DNA of 64,000 bases from Bradyrhizobium sp. LTSP849 (GCF_000938255.1 NZ_JYMR01000001.1:124001-188000), one strand, 5' to 3'; positions 17,778 to 30,279 are shown, counted from the stretch's first letter. Notes: generated from the sequence alone by a model not told the origin. Numbers and translations: made by a program.

Positions 17778-18917
17778 TCACCGCACGGTCGCAAAGAACT
17801 TGCGGACCTCGCCGACATACAGCTCCGGCTGCTCGAATGCGGCGAAATGCCCGCCCTTCTCCATCTCGCTCCAATGCGTGATGTTGGGGAAGTTCGGCTC
17901 CATCCAGCGCCGCACCGGCGTGATGATCTCCTTGGGGAACACGGCGACGCCGGTCGGCACCTTCACGAGCGGCGTCGTCCGGCGCTTGCCGAAGCTCTCC
18001 CAATAGAGCCGTGCCGAGGAAGTCGCCGTCTCCGTCACCCAATAGAGCATGACATTGTCGAGCAGCTCGTCCTTGTTGAAGATATTTTCGGGATGGCCGT
18101 CGCAATCGGTCCAGGCCCAGAACTTTTCCAGAATCCAGGCCGCCTGCCCGCTCGGCGAATCCGTCAACGCGTAGCCGAGCGTCTGCGGCCGCGTCGATTG
18201 CTGCTTCGAATAGCCGGAATCGAGATCGACATAGTGCTTGAGGCCGGCGAGCGCGCGCTTTTCTTCCGGCGTCGGCTCGCCCTCGACCTTCGGCGCTGCG
18301 TTGAAGGCGAGCGTGATGTGGATGCCGGCGCAATGCTCGCCGTCTTGCATGCCGAGCGAGGTCGTCACCGCCGAGCCCCAGTCACCGCCTTGCGCGCCGT
18401 ACCTGATATAGCCGAGCCGGTCCATCAGCTTCGACCAGGTCGCGGCGATGCGGTCGACGCCCCAGCCGGTGGTCGTGGGTTTGGCGGAGAAGCCGAAGCC
18501 CGGCAATGAGGGGCAGATCACGTGGAAGGCATCCGCGGGATCGCCGCCATGCGCGGCGGGATCGACCAGCGGTGCGATCACCTTCTGGAATTCGACGATC
18601 GAGCCGGGCCAGCCATGGGTGATGATCAGCGGCAGTGCGGACGGTTCTTTCGACCGCACGTGCAGGAAGTGGATGTCGAGCCCGTCGATCTCGGTGGTGA
18701 ACTGCTCGAAGCGATTGAGTTTGGCCTCGCGCGCCCGCCAGTCGTAGCCATCAGCCCAGTAGCCGCAGATCTCCTGGATCCATGTCAGCGGCGCGCCCTG
18801 GCTCCAGTCATCGACCAGCTCCGCCTCCGGCCAGCGCGTGCGGGCAAGACGCGATTTGAGATCGGTGAGGATGTCGTCGCCGATGGCGATACGGAACGGT
18901 TTTATGGCGCCGGTCAT
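17778..18917 (-). CDS. Epoxide hydrolase (alpha/beta hydrolase with EHN domain)
   Basis: A 379-residue epoxide hydrolase. It has an N-terminal EHN domain (IKPFRIAIGDDILTDLKSRL, RFEQFTTEIDGLDIHFLHVR), the oxyanion motif HGWPGS, the nucleophile Asp in GAQGGDWGS, and the catalytic His in GGHFAAFEQPEL. It hydrolyses epoxides to diols, typically in detoxification or degradation of unsaturated compounds. GGGAGG five bases before the ATG at 18917 fixes the start; the longer frame to 18983 is rejected. The acyl-CoA synthetase follows after eight bases, a pairing suited to breakdown of an epoxidised substrate to an acyl-CoA. Confidence 0.92.
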   Translation of the reverse strand: MTGAIKPFRIAIGDDILTDLKSRLARTRWPEAELVDDWSQGAPLTWIQEICGYWADGYDWRAREAKLNRFEQFTTEIDGLDIHFLHVRSKEPSALPLIITHGWPGSIVEFQKVIAPLVDPAAHGGDPADAFHVICPSLPGFGFSAKPTTTGWGVDRIAATWSKLMDRLGYIRYGAQGGDWGSAVTTSLGMQDGEHCAGIHITLAFNAAPKVEGEPTPEEKRALAGLKHYVDLDSGYSKQQSTRPQTLGYALTDSPSGQAAWILEKFWAWTDCDGHPENIFNKDELLDNVMLYWVTETATSSARLYWESFGKRRTTPLVKVPTGVAVFPKEIITPVRRWMEPNFPNITHWSEMEKGGHFAAFEQPELYVGEVRKFFATVR

Positions 18918-19002
18918 CGTTGCCTCCCGATTTTTCTTGTCGAAGAGAGTAGACCGAATAGGCGCGGTATCAAAGATGCCCATCCTCCCCTAGGGGAAGA
19001 CG

Positions 19003-19458
19003 CTAACCCGTCAGCGCCGCCTTCACCAATCCGCTGGCCTTGCCAAAGTCCATCTGCCCGGCGTACTTCGCCTTCAGCGCAGCGATCACCTTCCCCATGT
19101 CCTTCATGCCGCCCGCGCCGGTCTCGGCGATGATCTCCGAGATCGCCTTCTTCACATCGTCATCCGACATTTGCTTCGGCAGGTACGCCGAGATCACCGC
19201 GATCTCCTCGCGCTCCTGGGCGGCGAGCTCAGCGCGGCCGCCCTTGTCGTAGAGCTCGACCGATTCCTGGCGCTGCTTGATCATCTTCTGGAGCACGGCC
19301 AGCAGGTCGGCGTCCGACAGCGGCGGCTTGCCGTTGCCGCGCGCCTCGATGTCGGCGTTCTTGATGGTCGAGTTGACCATGCGCAGCGTGGAGAGCTTGC
19401 GCTCCTCCCTGGCCTTCATGGCCTCCTTGACTGCATTGTTGATGTCGTCGCGCAACAT
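19003..19458 (-). CDS. yqeY: GatB/YqeY domain protein
   Basis: A 151-residue YqeY-type protein, made almost entirely of helices, related to the tail domain of GatB, the tRNA amidotransferase subunit. Characteristic stretches are STLRMVNSTIKNADIEAR, VLQKMIKQRQESVELYDKGG and EREEIAVISAYLPKQMSDDD, and the GMKDMGKVIAALKAKYAGQM end. Exact role unknown. It is divergent from carA, a position I have seen for yqeY in other alphaproteobacteria. Confidence 0.93.
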   Translation of the reverse strand: MLRDDINNAVKEAMKAREERKLSTLRMVNSTIKNADIEARGNGKPPLSDADLLAVLQKMIKQRQESVELYDKGGRAELAAQEREEIAVISAYLPKQMSDDDVKKAISEIIAETGAGGMKDMGKVIAALKAKYAGQMDFGKASGLVKAALTG

Positions 19459-19690
19459 GATCGTGATCCTCTCAATCCATTGCGCCTGATCTAAGCCGTT
19501 TGCGGCAAAGAGGCCATACCGGCCCCGTCGCGCTGCGGTTCATTGTTTCCGATCCGGCCGCCGAAACTGCGCAAAAATTACCTGTTCCAGCTTAAGTGCC
19601 TGAGGACACCTGTCAAATATGCAAAAACGCATGTGAATCCGGCCTTTCCCGCTTTGACGGCGGCGCCTGCCGGGACTATGAACCGGGCTC

Positions 19691-20881
19691 ATGACACAAC
19701 ATGACAACGATACCGCCTGGCCGGACCACAAACCGACCGCGCTCCTCGTGCTCGCCGATGGCACGGTGCTCGAAGGCTTTGGTCTCGGCGCCGAAGGCCA
19801 TGCCGTCGGTGAAGTCTGCTTCAACACCGCCATGACCGGCTATGAGGAGATCCTCACCGATCCCTCCTATGCCGGGCAGCTGATCACCTTCACCTTCCCG
19901 CATATCGGTAACGTCGGTACCAACGAGGAAGACATCGAGACGGTGAACATGGCCGCGACGCCCGGTGCGCGCGGCGTGATCCTGCGCACCGCGATCACCG
20001 ATCCCTCGAACTACCGCGCCACCAAGCATCTCGACGCGTGGCTGAAGGCGCGCGGCATCATCGGCCTCTCCGGCATCGACACAAGGGCGCTGACCTCGTT
20101 GATCCGCAGCAAGGGCATGCCCAACGCGGTGATCGTGCACGCCAAAGACGGCGAGTTCGACCTGCACGGCCTCAAGGAAGAGGCGCGCGAATGGCCGGGC
20201 CTCGAGGGCATGGACCTCGTGCCGATGGTCACCTCCGGCCAGCGCTTCACCTGGGACGAGACGCCGTGGCTCTGGGAGAAGGGCTTTGGCCGGCAGGACA
20301 AGACGGAGTTCAACGTCGTCGCCATTGACTACGGCATCAAGCGCAACATTTTGCGCCTGCTCGCCGGCGTCGGCTGCAAGGTGACGGTGGTGCCGGCGAC
20401 GACCTCGTCCGAAGACATCCTGGCGATGAAGCCGGACGGCGTGTTCCTGTCCAACGGACCGGGCGATCCCGCCGCGACCGGCAAATATGCGGTGCCGGTG
20501 ATCAAGGACGTGATCAAGTCGGGCACGCCAACCTTCGGCATCTGCCTCGGCCACCAGATGCTCGGCCTCGCCGTCGGCGCGAAGACGAAGAAGATGCATC
20601 AGGGCCATCACGGCGCCAACCATCCCGTGAAGGACGAGACCACCGGCAAGGTCGAGATCACCTCCATGAACCACGGCTTTGCCGTGGACGAGAACACGCT
20701 GCCGAAGGGCGCAACCCAGACCCACATCTCGCTGTTCGACGGCTCCAATTGCGGCATCCAGCTCGACGGCAGGCCGGTGTTCTCGGTGCAGTACCACCCC
20801 GAGGCATCGCCCGGCCCGCGCGACTCGCACTATCTGTTCCAGCGCTTCGCGGATCTGATGCGGCAGAAGAAGAGCGCGTAA
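19691..20881 (+). CDS. carA: Carbamoyl-phosphate synthase small subunit
   Basis: The glutaminase subunit, supplying ammonia to CarB for carbamoyl phosphate used in pyrimidine and arginine synthesis. The 396 residues comprise the CPSase small-chain domain (about 20-160, with EVCFNTAMTGYEEILTDPSY) and a class I glutamine amidotransferase domain with the nucleophile Cys in PTFGICLGHQML and the His/Glu pair in VQYHPEASPG. Start at the ATG of 19691. A hairpin terminator follows at 20912-20940, so it is not co-transcribed with carB, which lies 4.2 kb away on the same strand. Confidence 0.98.
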   Translation: MTQHDNDTAWPDHKPTALLVLADGTVLEGFGLGAEGHAVGEVCFNTAMTGYEEILTDPSYAGQLITFTFPHIGNVGTNEEDIETVNMAATPGARGVILRTAITDPSNYRATKHLDAWLKARGIIGLSGIDTRALTSLIRSKGMPNAVIVHAKDGEFDLHGLKEEAREWPGLEGMDLVPMVTSGQRFTWDETPWLWEKGFGRQDKTEFNVVAIDYGIKRNILRLLAGVGCKVTVVPATTSSEDILAMKPDGVFLSNGPGDPAATGKYAVPVIKDVIKSGTPTFGICLGHQMLGLAVGAKTKKMHQGHHGANHPVKDETTGKVEITSMNHGFAVDENTLPKGATQTHISLFDGSNCGIQLDGRPVFSVQYHPEASPGPRDSHYLFQRFADLMRQKKSA

Positions 20882-20911
20882 GCCGCGCTCTCTCGCAACT
20901 GGTTTCACATA

Positions 20912-20940
20912 AGGCCCGGGCTTCGTTCCCGGGCTTCTTC
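20912..20940 (+). terminator. carA terminator
   Basis: GCCCGGG (20914-20920), seven-base loop, CCCGGGC (20928-20934), followed by TTCTTCGTTT. Two flanking A-T pairs extend the stem. Confidence 0.75.
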
Positions 20941-21003
20941 GTTTAGGGAACGTCGTCTCACGCCTTTCGTTGATCCCCTGCTACGCTCACGCAGGAGCCC
21001 ATC

Positions 21004-21528
21004 ATGTCCGTCGTTCGCGACAAAGCCGAGCCGCTCGCCATCGTGTTCGAGGACGATGGGCTCGTGCCGAACAACGTCATTCCGTTCCTCGTTTACCAAG
21101 GTGCGGTGAAGCTCGATCCGAAGCATCCGGAAGAGACCATCGAGCAACTGTTCGGCGCGAACGGCTGGGGCGGGATGTGGCGCAACGGCGTCTACAACTA
21201 TCTGCATTACCACGCGACGGTGCATGAGGTGCTCGGCGTCGCGCGCGGCCACGCCCGCGTCCGCTTTGGCGGCGATCATGGCCAGGAGCTCGATATCAAG
21301 GCAGGCGACATCGCGATCCTGCCGGCCGGCACCGGCCACCAATGCATCAAGGCGAGCGATGATTTCTGCGTGATCGGCGCCTATCCGCCGGGATCGAAGA
21401 TGGAGATCACGCGGGCAACGCCGGAGAATCATGCCAAGGCGCTGAAGACGATTCCGAAGGTCGCGTTGCCGCCGGCCGATCCGGTGACGGGCAAGGATGG
21501 CGCGCTGATGCGGTTGTGGCGGCCTTAA
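21004..21528 (+). CDS. Cupin-domain protein (YjlB-like)
   Basis: A 174-residue single-domain cupin. The motif YLHYHATVHEVLGVARGHAR, then a conserved GDIAILPAGTGHQCI, gives the metal-binding His/Glu set of cupins. YjlB-like proteins are small cytosolic cupins of unknown role. AGGAG lies just upstream of the ATG at 21004. Monocistronic: the carA terminator precedes it and a palindromic repeat element follows. Confidence 0.85.
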   Translation: MSVVRDKAEPLAIVFEDDGLVPNNVIPFLVYQGAVKLDPKHPEETIEQLFGANGWGGMWRNGVYNYLHYHATVHEVLGVARGHARVRFGGDHGQELDIKAGDIAILPAGTGHQCIKASDDFCVIGAYPPGSKMEITRATPENHAKALKTIPKVALPPADPVTGKDGALMRLWRP

Positions 21529-21539
21529 AGCGCGAGTGC

Positions 21540-21674
21540 CGTAGGGTGGGCAAAGCGACTTGTCCGCCGTAGCTCGAAGAGCGAAGGCGGAAGCGTGCCC
21601 ACCATTCATCCGCGATTGACGACAGCCAAATGGTGGGCACGGCGCGCGAAGAGCGCGCCTTTGCCCACCCTACG
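21540..21674. repeat. 135-base nested inverted repeat
   Basis: Outer arms CGTAGGGTGGGCAAAG (21540-21555) and CTTTGCCCACCCTACG (21659-21674) are exact reverse complements; inner arms CGTGCCCACCATT (21594-21606) and AATGGTGGGCACG (21629-21641) are too. The whole could fold into one long cruciform. It sits between the convergent cupin and dps genes, consistent with a dispersed non-autonomous repeat. Confidence 0.9.
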
Positions 21675-21691
21675 CAGCGTGCCATCGGCCC

Positions 21692-22216
21692 TTACGCCTC
21701 GTTGCCGCCTTCCTGGCGGGTGGCTTCGAACAGGAACCAGGTGCGGCGCTCGGTGTCGTCGATGAAGTTTTCGAGGATGCTGGCGCTGGCGACGTCGCCG
21801 GCGTCGTCGCAGACCTCGTGGGCCTTCCGCATCGCAGCCGCGACATGCTTGTTGTCCTGCATCAGCTCGCGCAGCATTTCGCGCGGCGGGACGTAGTCCT
21901 CGTTGTTGTCCTTGATGGTCTGGAGCTTGGCGACCTCGCCGATCGACTTCAGCGTGGTGCCGCCGATCTTGCGGACGCGCTCGGCAAGCTGGTCGGTGGT
22001 GGCGAAAATCTGGTCCGACTGCTCGTCGAGCAGCAGATGATAGTCGCGGAAATGCCGGCCGCTGATGTGCCAGTGGAAATTCTTGGTCTTCAGATACAGC
22101 GCGAACGAGTCGGCCAGAAGCACGTTGAGCGCCTCCGAAACCTTGTTGACCGCCTGGGGCGACAGATCGGTGGGCGTATCGAGGTCGGGCGAGACCTTGC
22201 TGGGGGCTTTGCTCAC
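21692..22216 (-). CDS. dps: Dps-family ferritin-like protein
   Basis: DNA-binding protein from starved cells: a dodecameric mini-ferritin storing iron and protecting DNA. The 174 residues include NFHWHISGRHFRDYHLLLDE with the ferroxidase His and Asp ligands, and a Lys-bearing N-terminus (SKAPSKVSPD) suited to DNA binding. I choose the GTG at 22216, six bases after an AGGAAGG; the upstream extension to 22264 lacks support. Family known; the DNA-binding property of this member is inferred. Confidence 0.9.
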   Translation of the reverse strand: MSKAPSKVSPDLDTPTDLSPQAVNKVSEALNVLLADSFALYLKTKNFHWHISGRHFRDYHLLLDEQSDQIFATTDQLAERVRKIGGTTLKSIGEVAKLQTIKDNNEDYVPPREMLRELMQDNKHVAAAMRKAHEVCDDAGDVASASILENFIDDTERRTWFLFEATRQEGGNEA

Positions 22217-22329
22217 GGGAAACCTTCCTGTTAGGACGCGGACATTGACGGCGCGCCGTCGCACCCCTAACGCAGGCGGGCAGCGCCGGTTCCTTTGCCG
22301 GAACCGTTTGGCCGGGGCCCTCGGATACC

Positions 22330-23031
22330 ATGGACGATTGGATCGATTATTACGACTCGACGCACACGATCTATGTCAGCAAGCTGCATCGCGATTTGCA
22401 CTTTCAGATCATCGCGCGGGACATCATCGGCTACATCACCTCGCCCGAGGCGACCGTGCTGGACTATGCCTGCGGCGAGGCGCTGTCGGCGAGCCAGGTG
22501 GCGGCGGCCTGCGGCAAGCTGATCCTGGCTGAGCCGGCGCCGGGCGTCCGCGGCCGGCTGATCTCGCGGTTTGCCCCCAATACAAAGATCCGCGTCCGCT
22601 CGCTCGACGACGTGCGGAAAATGCAGGAGCAATCCATCGACCTCGTCGTGATGAATTCGGTCGCGCAATACATGACATCGACCGAACTCGATGGCGCGCT
22701 GCTCAACATCCGGCGCATCCTGAAGCCGTCCGGCAAGCTGGTGCTCGGCGATATCCTCCAACCCCATGTCGGAATGGGCCGCGATGTGACGGCGCTGCTC
22801 AGCTTCGGCCTGCGTCACGGCTTCCTCAAGGACGCGCTGGTCGGGCTGGTCAGCACCGCGCTGTCAGATTACCGTCATCTGCGCTCGCGCATCGGGCTCC
22901 AGCGCTACAGCGAGGACGAGATCGCCGCCAAGCTCAAGGCGGCAGGCTTCGCGGCGCAACGCGCCAACACCAATATCGGCCACAACCGCTGGCGCATGAC
23001 CTTCATCGCAAGGCCGCCGCTCGTCCGTTAA
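22330..23031 (+). CDS. SAM-dependent methyltransferase
   Basis: A 233-residue class I methyltransferase. Motif I is TVLDYACGEALSASQVA, an acidic residue follows strand 2 (KLILAEPAPG), and motif IV is SIDLVVMNSVAQYMTS, with ILKPSGKLVLGDIL after it. The C-terminal part (KDALVGLVSTALSDYRHLRS, RYSEDEIAAKLKAAGF) is typical of type-11/12 enzymes. Substrate unknown; the context, upstream of a tRNA-like sequence and near no pathway genes, does not help. Confidence 0.85.
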   Translation: MDDWIDYYDSTHTIYVSKLHRDLHFQIIARDIIGYITSPEATVLDYACGEALSASQVAAACGKLILAEPAPGVRGRLISRFAPNTKIRVRSLDDVRKMQEQSIDLVVMNSVAQYMTSTELDGALLNIRRILKPSGKLVLGDILQPHVGMGRDVTALLSFGLRHGFLKDALVGLVSTALSDYRHLRSRIGLQRYSEDEIAAKLKAAGFAAQRANTNIGHNRWRMTFIARPPLVR

Positions 23032-23085
23032 GCTTAACAATTGGCTGAGGTGGCTTGTCGCACCTCGATCGGCAATGATCTCTGC

Positions 23086-23162
23086 GGCCCGGTGGCGGAA
23101 AGCGTCCACGCGAGAGCAGTGCATCGCTCTTTATCCTGGTTCAAATCCAGGCCGGGTCTCCA
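23086..23162 (+). tRNA. tRNA-like sequence with an 8-base anticodon loop
   Basis: A cloverleaf of 77 bases with encoded CCA. Acceptor GGCCCGG (23086-23092) pairs with CCGGGTC (23152-23158) with one G-T, the discriminator is T, and the T arm CCTGG-TTCAAAT-CCAGG is perfect. The D arm is Leu-like with a 3-base stem (GCG/CGC) but lacks the GG of the D loop. The anticodon stem AGAGC/GCTCT encloses AGTGCATC, eight bases with no clear U33 or anticodon. It may be a decayed tRNA, a tRNA mimic or an atypical tRNA; the isotype cannot be assigned. Confidence 0.5.
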
Positions 23163-23180
23163 GCCTTCGCGGCTGACGCC

Positions 23181-23266
23181 GCTTCGGCTCGGCAGGCCCT
23201 ATCGTGGCGAAGGCTGCCGCGGCGAAGCCCGAAGGGCGAAGCCGGGCTCGGCTCGGCAGGCCCTAG
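23181..23266. repeat. Direct repeats downstream of the tRNA-like sequence
   Basis: CGGCTCGGCAGGCCCTA occurs at about 23184-23200 and again at about 23250-23266, separated by a GC-rich stretch with small inverted repeats (GAAGCCCG, CGGGCTTC-like). Position directly 3' of a tRNA-like sequence recalls an attachment-site scar, but no integrase is present. Confidence 0.5.
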
Positions 23267-23634
23267 TCCACCTCGACCACGTCACATTCCGACATAAGCT
23301 GAAGCCTATCGGCGTCCTTGGCCGCGGATTTGATCACGGCATCGAGCAGGCCCGGGAAGCGCGCCTCCAGATCCTCGCGGCGGAGCCGCATCAGGCGGCT
23401 GGTGCCGACGATGCGCGTCTGCATCAAGCCGCATTCGCGCAACTTGGCGAAGTGGTAGGCGAGGTTCGACTTGCCGCTGAGCGCGTTGAAGTCGCCGCAG
23501 CGGAGCTCGCTGCTGACACGTTCCTGCTGGGCGAGCTGGTACACGATCGCCAACCGGGTCGGATCGCTCAGGCAATCCAGGACCATCGGCAGCTCGATCT
23601 GCTCGCGGGTGGGATGATGCGGCGTGCGGCTCAT
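23263..23634 (-). CDS. ArsR-family transcriptional regulator
   Basis: A 123-residue winged-helix regulator. CLSDPTRLAIVYQLAQQERV, the helix-turn-helix SGKSNLAYHFAKLRECGL and RIVGTSRLMRLRREDLEARF identify it. It has a few cysteines (LRCGDFN, SECD) but no known metal-site pattern. It is divergent from the MFS exporter at 23746, and the 111-base gap carries two identical-type palindromes, the classical layout of a repressor controlling itself and an efflux pump. Confidence 0.9.
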   Translation of the reverse strand: MSRTPHHPTREQIELPMVLDCLSDPTRLAIVYQLAQQERVSSELRCGDFNALSGKSNLAYHFAKLRECGLMQTRIVGTSRLMRLRREDLEARFPGLLDAVIKSAAKDADRLQLMSECDVVEVD

Positions 23635-23662
23635 GGTGCAGTTATAGCAACACAGCCCATAT

Positions 23663-23729
23663 GTTCAATAGTTCTTGAACTGATTGACATTGGAAGCCCC
23701 GTTACTCGATAGTTCAATAAACATTGAAC
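23663..23729. promoter_or_regulatory. Two ArsR operators and a divergent promoter
   Basis: GTTCAATAGTTCTTGAAC (23663-23680) and GTTCAATAAACATTGAAC (23712-23729) share the half-site GTTCAA-N6-TTGAAC, with centres 49 bases apart. A TTGACA at 23684-23689 lies between them, with GATAGT 18 bases on as a possible -10 towards the MFS gene, so the second operator would overlap the promoter start. Confidence 0.75.
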
Positions 23730-23745
23730 ATAGGAATGGCTGATC

Positions 23746-24915
23746 ATGAGCGTGTTCTGGCTGGCGGTGGCGGCGTTTGCGATCGGGACGGAAGCCTTTG
23801 TCATTGCAGGGCTGTTGCCGACGATCGCGGCGGATCTGCAGATTTCGGTGCCGGCTGCCGGGCAGTTGGTCAGCGTCTACGCGCTCACCTACGCCGTGGG
23901 GTCGCCGATCCTCGCGGTGACCCTCAACAATATCGACCGCCGCACCGTGCTGACGCTGGCTTTGTCGACCTTCATCGCCGGCAATCTGCTGGCGGTGGTC
24001 GCGTCCGGGTTCGCACTGCTGCTGGCATCGCGGATGCTGATGGCACTTGGCGCTGGCCTGTGCATGCCGACAGCGCTCGGTGTCTCCGTGGCCGTCGCCT
24101 CCCCTGAACGGCGCGGCCGCGCCGTGGCGCTGGTCACCTCCGGCCTCACCATCGCAACCGTTATCGGTGTTCCCCTCGGCAATTGGATCGGCAGCCTGTT
24201 CGGCTGGCGCGCGACATTCGCCATGGTCGCACTGCTCGGCGCAATCGCGCTGGCGGGCCTGCTTTTTGGGCTCCCGCGAGGTCTGCCCAAAAGCACAGCC
24301 TCGCTCGCCGAGCGGCTGGCCGTGGCGCGTCACAGCAATGTCCTGATCGTGCTTGTCATCACGATATTATGGGCGCTCGGCGGCTTCACCATGTTCACCT
24401 ATTTTGCCGTCCCGCTGCGCGGTCTCGGCTTCGACGCCTCGCACATCAGCCTCGCGCTCCTGGTCTTCGGCGCGGCCGCCGCGATCGGGAACATGCTCGG
24501 CGGCCTGTTGGCCGACCGGTTGGGCACCATCGCCACGGGGGCACTCGGCCTGACTGGCATGGCGAGCGCGCTTTTCCTGCATTCGCTGGTGCTGAAATTC
24601 CTCCCTGACCAGGCGCATTATGCGATCCTGGGCCCGATCTTCCTCCAGGGCATTTCGGGCTGGGCGTTCTATCCGGCCCAAGTCGCCAGCATCATTCGGA
24701 TCGACCCGAAGGCCTCGATGGTCGCGCTCTCGCTCAACGCCTCAGCCATGTATCTCGGCTTTGCGATCGGGGGCGCCCTGGGCGGTGCCGTGCTTGCGGC
24801 ATGGAGCCCGGCCGATCTCGGCTGGGTCGGTGGATTGAGCGTTTCGGCAGCCCTTCTGGTGCACCTCGCCCGTGGCTGGCAGGTGCGGCCAAAACCCGTC
24901 AAAATTGCCGGTTGA
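23746..24915 (+). CDS. MFS exporter, DHA1 family
   Basis: A 389-residue inner-membrane transporter with about 12 hydrophobic helices. [20 protein letters not shown] at the N-terminus and [18 protein letters not shown] repeats fit the DHA1 (AraJ, SotB, NepI-like) subfamily, which exports drugs, sugars or nucleosides. Motif A is weak (NNIDRRTVL). Start at the ATG of 23746 with AGGA ten bases upstream. Under likely control of the divergent ArsR. Followed by a hairpin with a T run before carB. Confidence 0.9.
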   Translation: MSVFWLAVAAFAIGTEAFVIAGLLPTIAADLQISVPAAGQLVSVYALTYAVGSPILAVTLNNIDRRTVLTLALSTFIAGNLLAVVASGFALLLASRMLMALGAGLCMPTALGVSVAVASPERRGRAVALVTSGLTIATVIGVPLGNWIGSLFGWRATFAMVALLGAIALAGLLFGLPRGLPKSTASLAERLAVARHSNVLIVLVITILWALGGFTMFTYFAVPLRGLGFDASHISLALLVFGAAAAIGNMLGGLLADRLGTIATGALGLTGMASALFLHSLVLKFLPDQAHYAILGPIFLQGISGWAFYPAQVASIIRIDPKASMVALSLNASAMYLGFAIGGALGGAVLAAWSPADLGWVGGLSVSAALLVHLARGWQVRPKPVKIAG

Positions 24916-25001
24916 TTGGCATTTTTCGGGGTTTCGCCGCCCCGGAAACTGGTCTAAGACCCACCCGCGCGCGAGGGACACCACCGCGCTCTCGGCTCAA
25001 G

Positions 25002-25029
25002 GGGACGCGCGGTAGCGCGCCCTTTTTTT
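25002..25029 (+). terminator. Hairpin and T7 run just before carB
   Basis: CGCGC (25006-25010), GGTA loop, GCGCG (25015-25019), extended by three G-C pairs around a bulged A, then seven T to 25029. It ends 29 bases before the carB ATG. It can terminate the MFS transcript or act as an attenuator in a carB leader. Confidence 0.7.
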
Positions 25030-25058
25030 GTGCCCAAATTCCACTTCGGCGAGAGTTG

Positions 25059-28523
<3,465 letters not shown>

Positions 28524-28735
28524 TCATTAGCGGCGGCATAGCCTCCGCCAAGTGATTGGTGATGAAGCCACAATGGCCGGAGGAACTGTCCGGTCGCGTG
28601 GCAGTTCTGTTCCGTTGCCAAGCCCCTATCTGTCAACATCCGGCGGCCCACGCCTTGGGCCCCGGAAGGCCGACGAATCAAGGTTGCGGGCGCCCATCCG
28701 CGTATTGGGGCGCACGACGAAGGACGAGAGAGAAG

Positions 28736-29209
28736 ATGGAAAAGGTTCCGATGACTGCGGGCGGGTTTGCCTCGCTCGGGGAAGAATTGAAGAAGCGCCA
28801 GTCCGAGGACCGTCCGCGCATCATCGAGCATATCGCGGAGGCACGCTCTCACGGCGACCTGTCGGAGAACGCGGAATATCATGCCGCGAAGGAAGAGCAG
28901 TCCCACAATGAGGGCCGCATCGCCGAGCTCGAGGACAAGCTCGCGCGCGCCGACATCATCGACATCTCGAAATTGTCCGGCGATACCATCAAGTTCGGCG
29001 CCACCGTGACGCTGGTGGACGAGGACACCGAGAAGAAGGCGGTGTGGCAGATCGTCGGCGAGGTCGAGGCCGACGCCAAGAAGGGCCGTATCTCCATCAC
29101 CTCGCCGCTGGCGCGTGCGCTGATCGGCAAGAAAAAGGGTTCAACCGTCGAGGTCGTGGCGCCCGGCGGCGCCAAGGCGTATGAGATCACGAAGGTGGAG
29201 TGGCGGTAG
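28736..29209 (+). CDS. greA: Transcription elongation factor GreA
   Basis: Cleavage factor that rescues backtracked RNA polymerase. At 157 residues, the N-terminal coiled coil carries the acidic tip [17 protein letters not shown], and the C-terminal FKBP-like domain has [20 protein letters not shown] and an [13 protein letters not shown] end. The ATG at 28736 ([18 protein letters not shown]) is chosen; the frame extends upstream without any match. A strong terminator follows. carB to greA order is common in this group. Confidence 0.97.
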   Translation: MEKVPMTAGGFASLGEELKKRQSEDRPRIIEHIAEARSHGDLSENAEYHAAKEEQSHNEGRIAELEDKLARADIIDISKLSGDTIKFGATVTLVDEDTEKKAVWQIVGEVEADAKKGRISITSPLARALIGKKKGSTVEVVAPGGAKAYEITKVEWR

Positions 29210-29239
29210 GGATTTGCCGCTGCGCGTGATGAGATTTTG

Positions 29240-29271
29240 AAAAGGCCGTGCGATCCGTGCGGCCTTTTTTG
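29240..29271 (+). terminator. greA terminator
   Basis: AAAGGCCG (29241-29248), 11-base loop, CGGCCTTT (29260-29267) running into six or more T. Confidence 0.85.
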
Positions 29272-29318
29272 TTTCTGCATGTTGCTGTGAGGTGGGTGCG
29301 CACCCTCTCGACGCGTCA

Positions 29319-29510
29319 TTGCGAGCGAAGCTCCATCACGGTCCCCCGGAGGTGGCCGCTTCTTCAGCGGCCCTCAAGGGCGACGGCCCCGCTGTTGCCT
29401 CGCGCTGCTGCATCTCGGCCGTTCATCCTTCGAGGCTCTCCGCACGGCGCGTTGCGCCGCGCGGCTCGCACCTCCAGCGACGAGCGCTACGCGCTCGCGC
29501 GGGGATGACG
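29319..29510. repeat. Palindromic repeat-rich intergenic segment
   Basis: Contains units of the GTCATTGCGAGCGAAGC type, GGCCGCTTCTTCAGCGGCC (a 19-base hairpin at about 29353-29371) and, further on, GCGACGAGCGCTACGCGCTCG. It resembles composite REP/BIME elements of this genus. No gene found between greA and the Lrp gene. Confidence 0.55.
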
Positions 29511-29533
29511 GGACTGATACGCCTGCGGAAGAC

Positions 29534-30013
29534 CTACCTTCGCCCCTTCACATCCAGCGGCACAGCCGCCTCGTATTTCGAATTGTGCAGCACCAGCGAC
29601 GTCCGCACGTTGCGCACATGGGGAGCTGCGGTCAGGTGGGTCACGAAATCCTGGAACGTCGCCATGTCGGGTGCGACGCATTTCAGGATGAAGTCGACCT
29701 CGCCCGACAGCATCCAGCATTCCCGTACCAGCGGCTCGGCGCGGACGAACTCCTCGAAGGCGCGCAAATCGGCCTCGGCCTGGCTGGAGAGGTGCACGGC
29801 GGCAAACACCGTGACGTCGAAACCGAGTTTCCGCGCGTCCAGAAGCCCGCGATAGCCCTGGATATAGCCCTCCTCCTCCAGCGCCCGGACCCGGCGCAGG
29901 CATGGCGGGGGCGAAATCCCGACGCGCTTGGCCAGCTCGACATTGGTGATTCGCCCGTCGGCCTGGATCTCGGCGAGAATTTTGAAGTCGATCTCGTCTA
30001 GGTTCCGCGACAC
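29534..30013 (-). CDS. Lrp/AsnC-family regulator
   Basis: A 159-residue leucine-responsive-type regulator. The DNA-binding domain is SRNLDEIDFKILAEIQADGR with NVELAKRVGISPPPCLRRVR; the C-terminal RAM ligand domain contains RECWMLSGEVDFILKCVAPD. The GTG at 30013 is used; AGGAG lies about ten bases upstream, and the remaining upstream frame carries no match. It is divergent from trxB 266 bases away, an arrangement I associate with rhizobia. Confidence 0.92.
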   Translation of the reverse strand: MSRNLDEIDFKILAEIQADGRITNVELAKRVGISPPPCLRRVRALEEEGYIQGYRGLLDARKLGFDVTVFAAVHLSSQAEADLRAFEEFVRAEPLVRECWMLSGEVDFILKCVAPDMATFQDFVTHLTAAPHVRNVRTSLVLHNSKYEAAVPLDVKGRR

Positions 30014-30279
30014 GTGATTGGAACTCCTAGCCTTACGGCGGTATCGGGTGGGTCTGTCGCAATCCTCATAGCCCAGTCTTGGCAGAATGCGCAATTTTAT
30101 TGCGCGTGCACCGCAATCGACTTTTGTTCCGCGTTGGAAAAATCCGCCGATTGGGAATGCAATTCTTGCATGGCTCACCAGAAGGCTTAGATTAGCTCTG
30201 ATATTTCAGCGCCTCCGCTAGGCCTCCCGGCACTGTCCGCGCCCGCGCTGCAATCCCCCGGTGAAAGGCGTCCGCTAAA

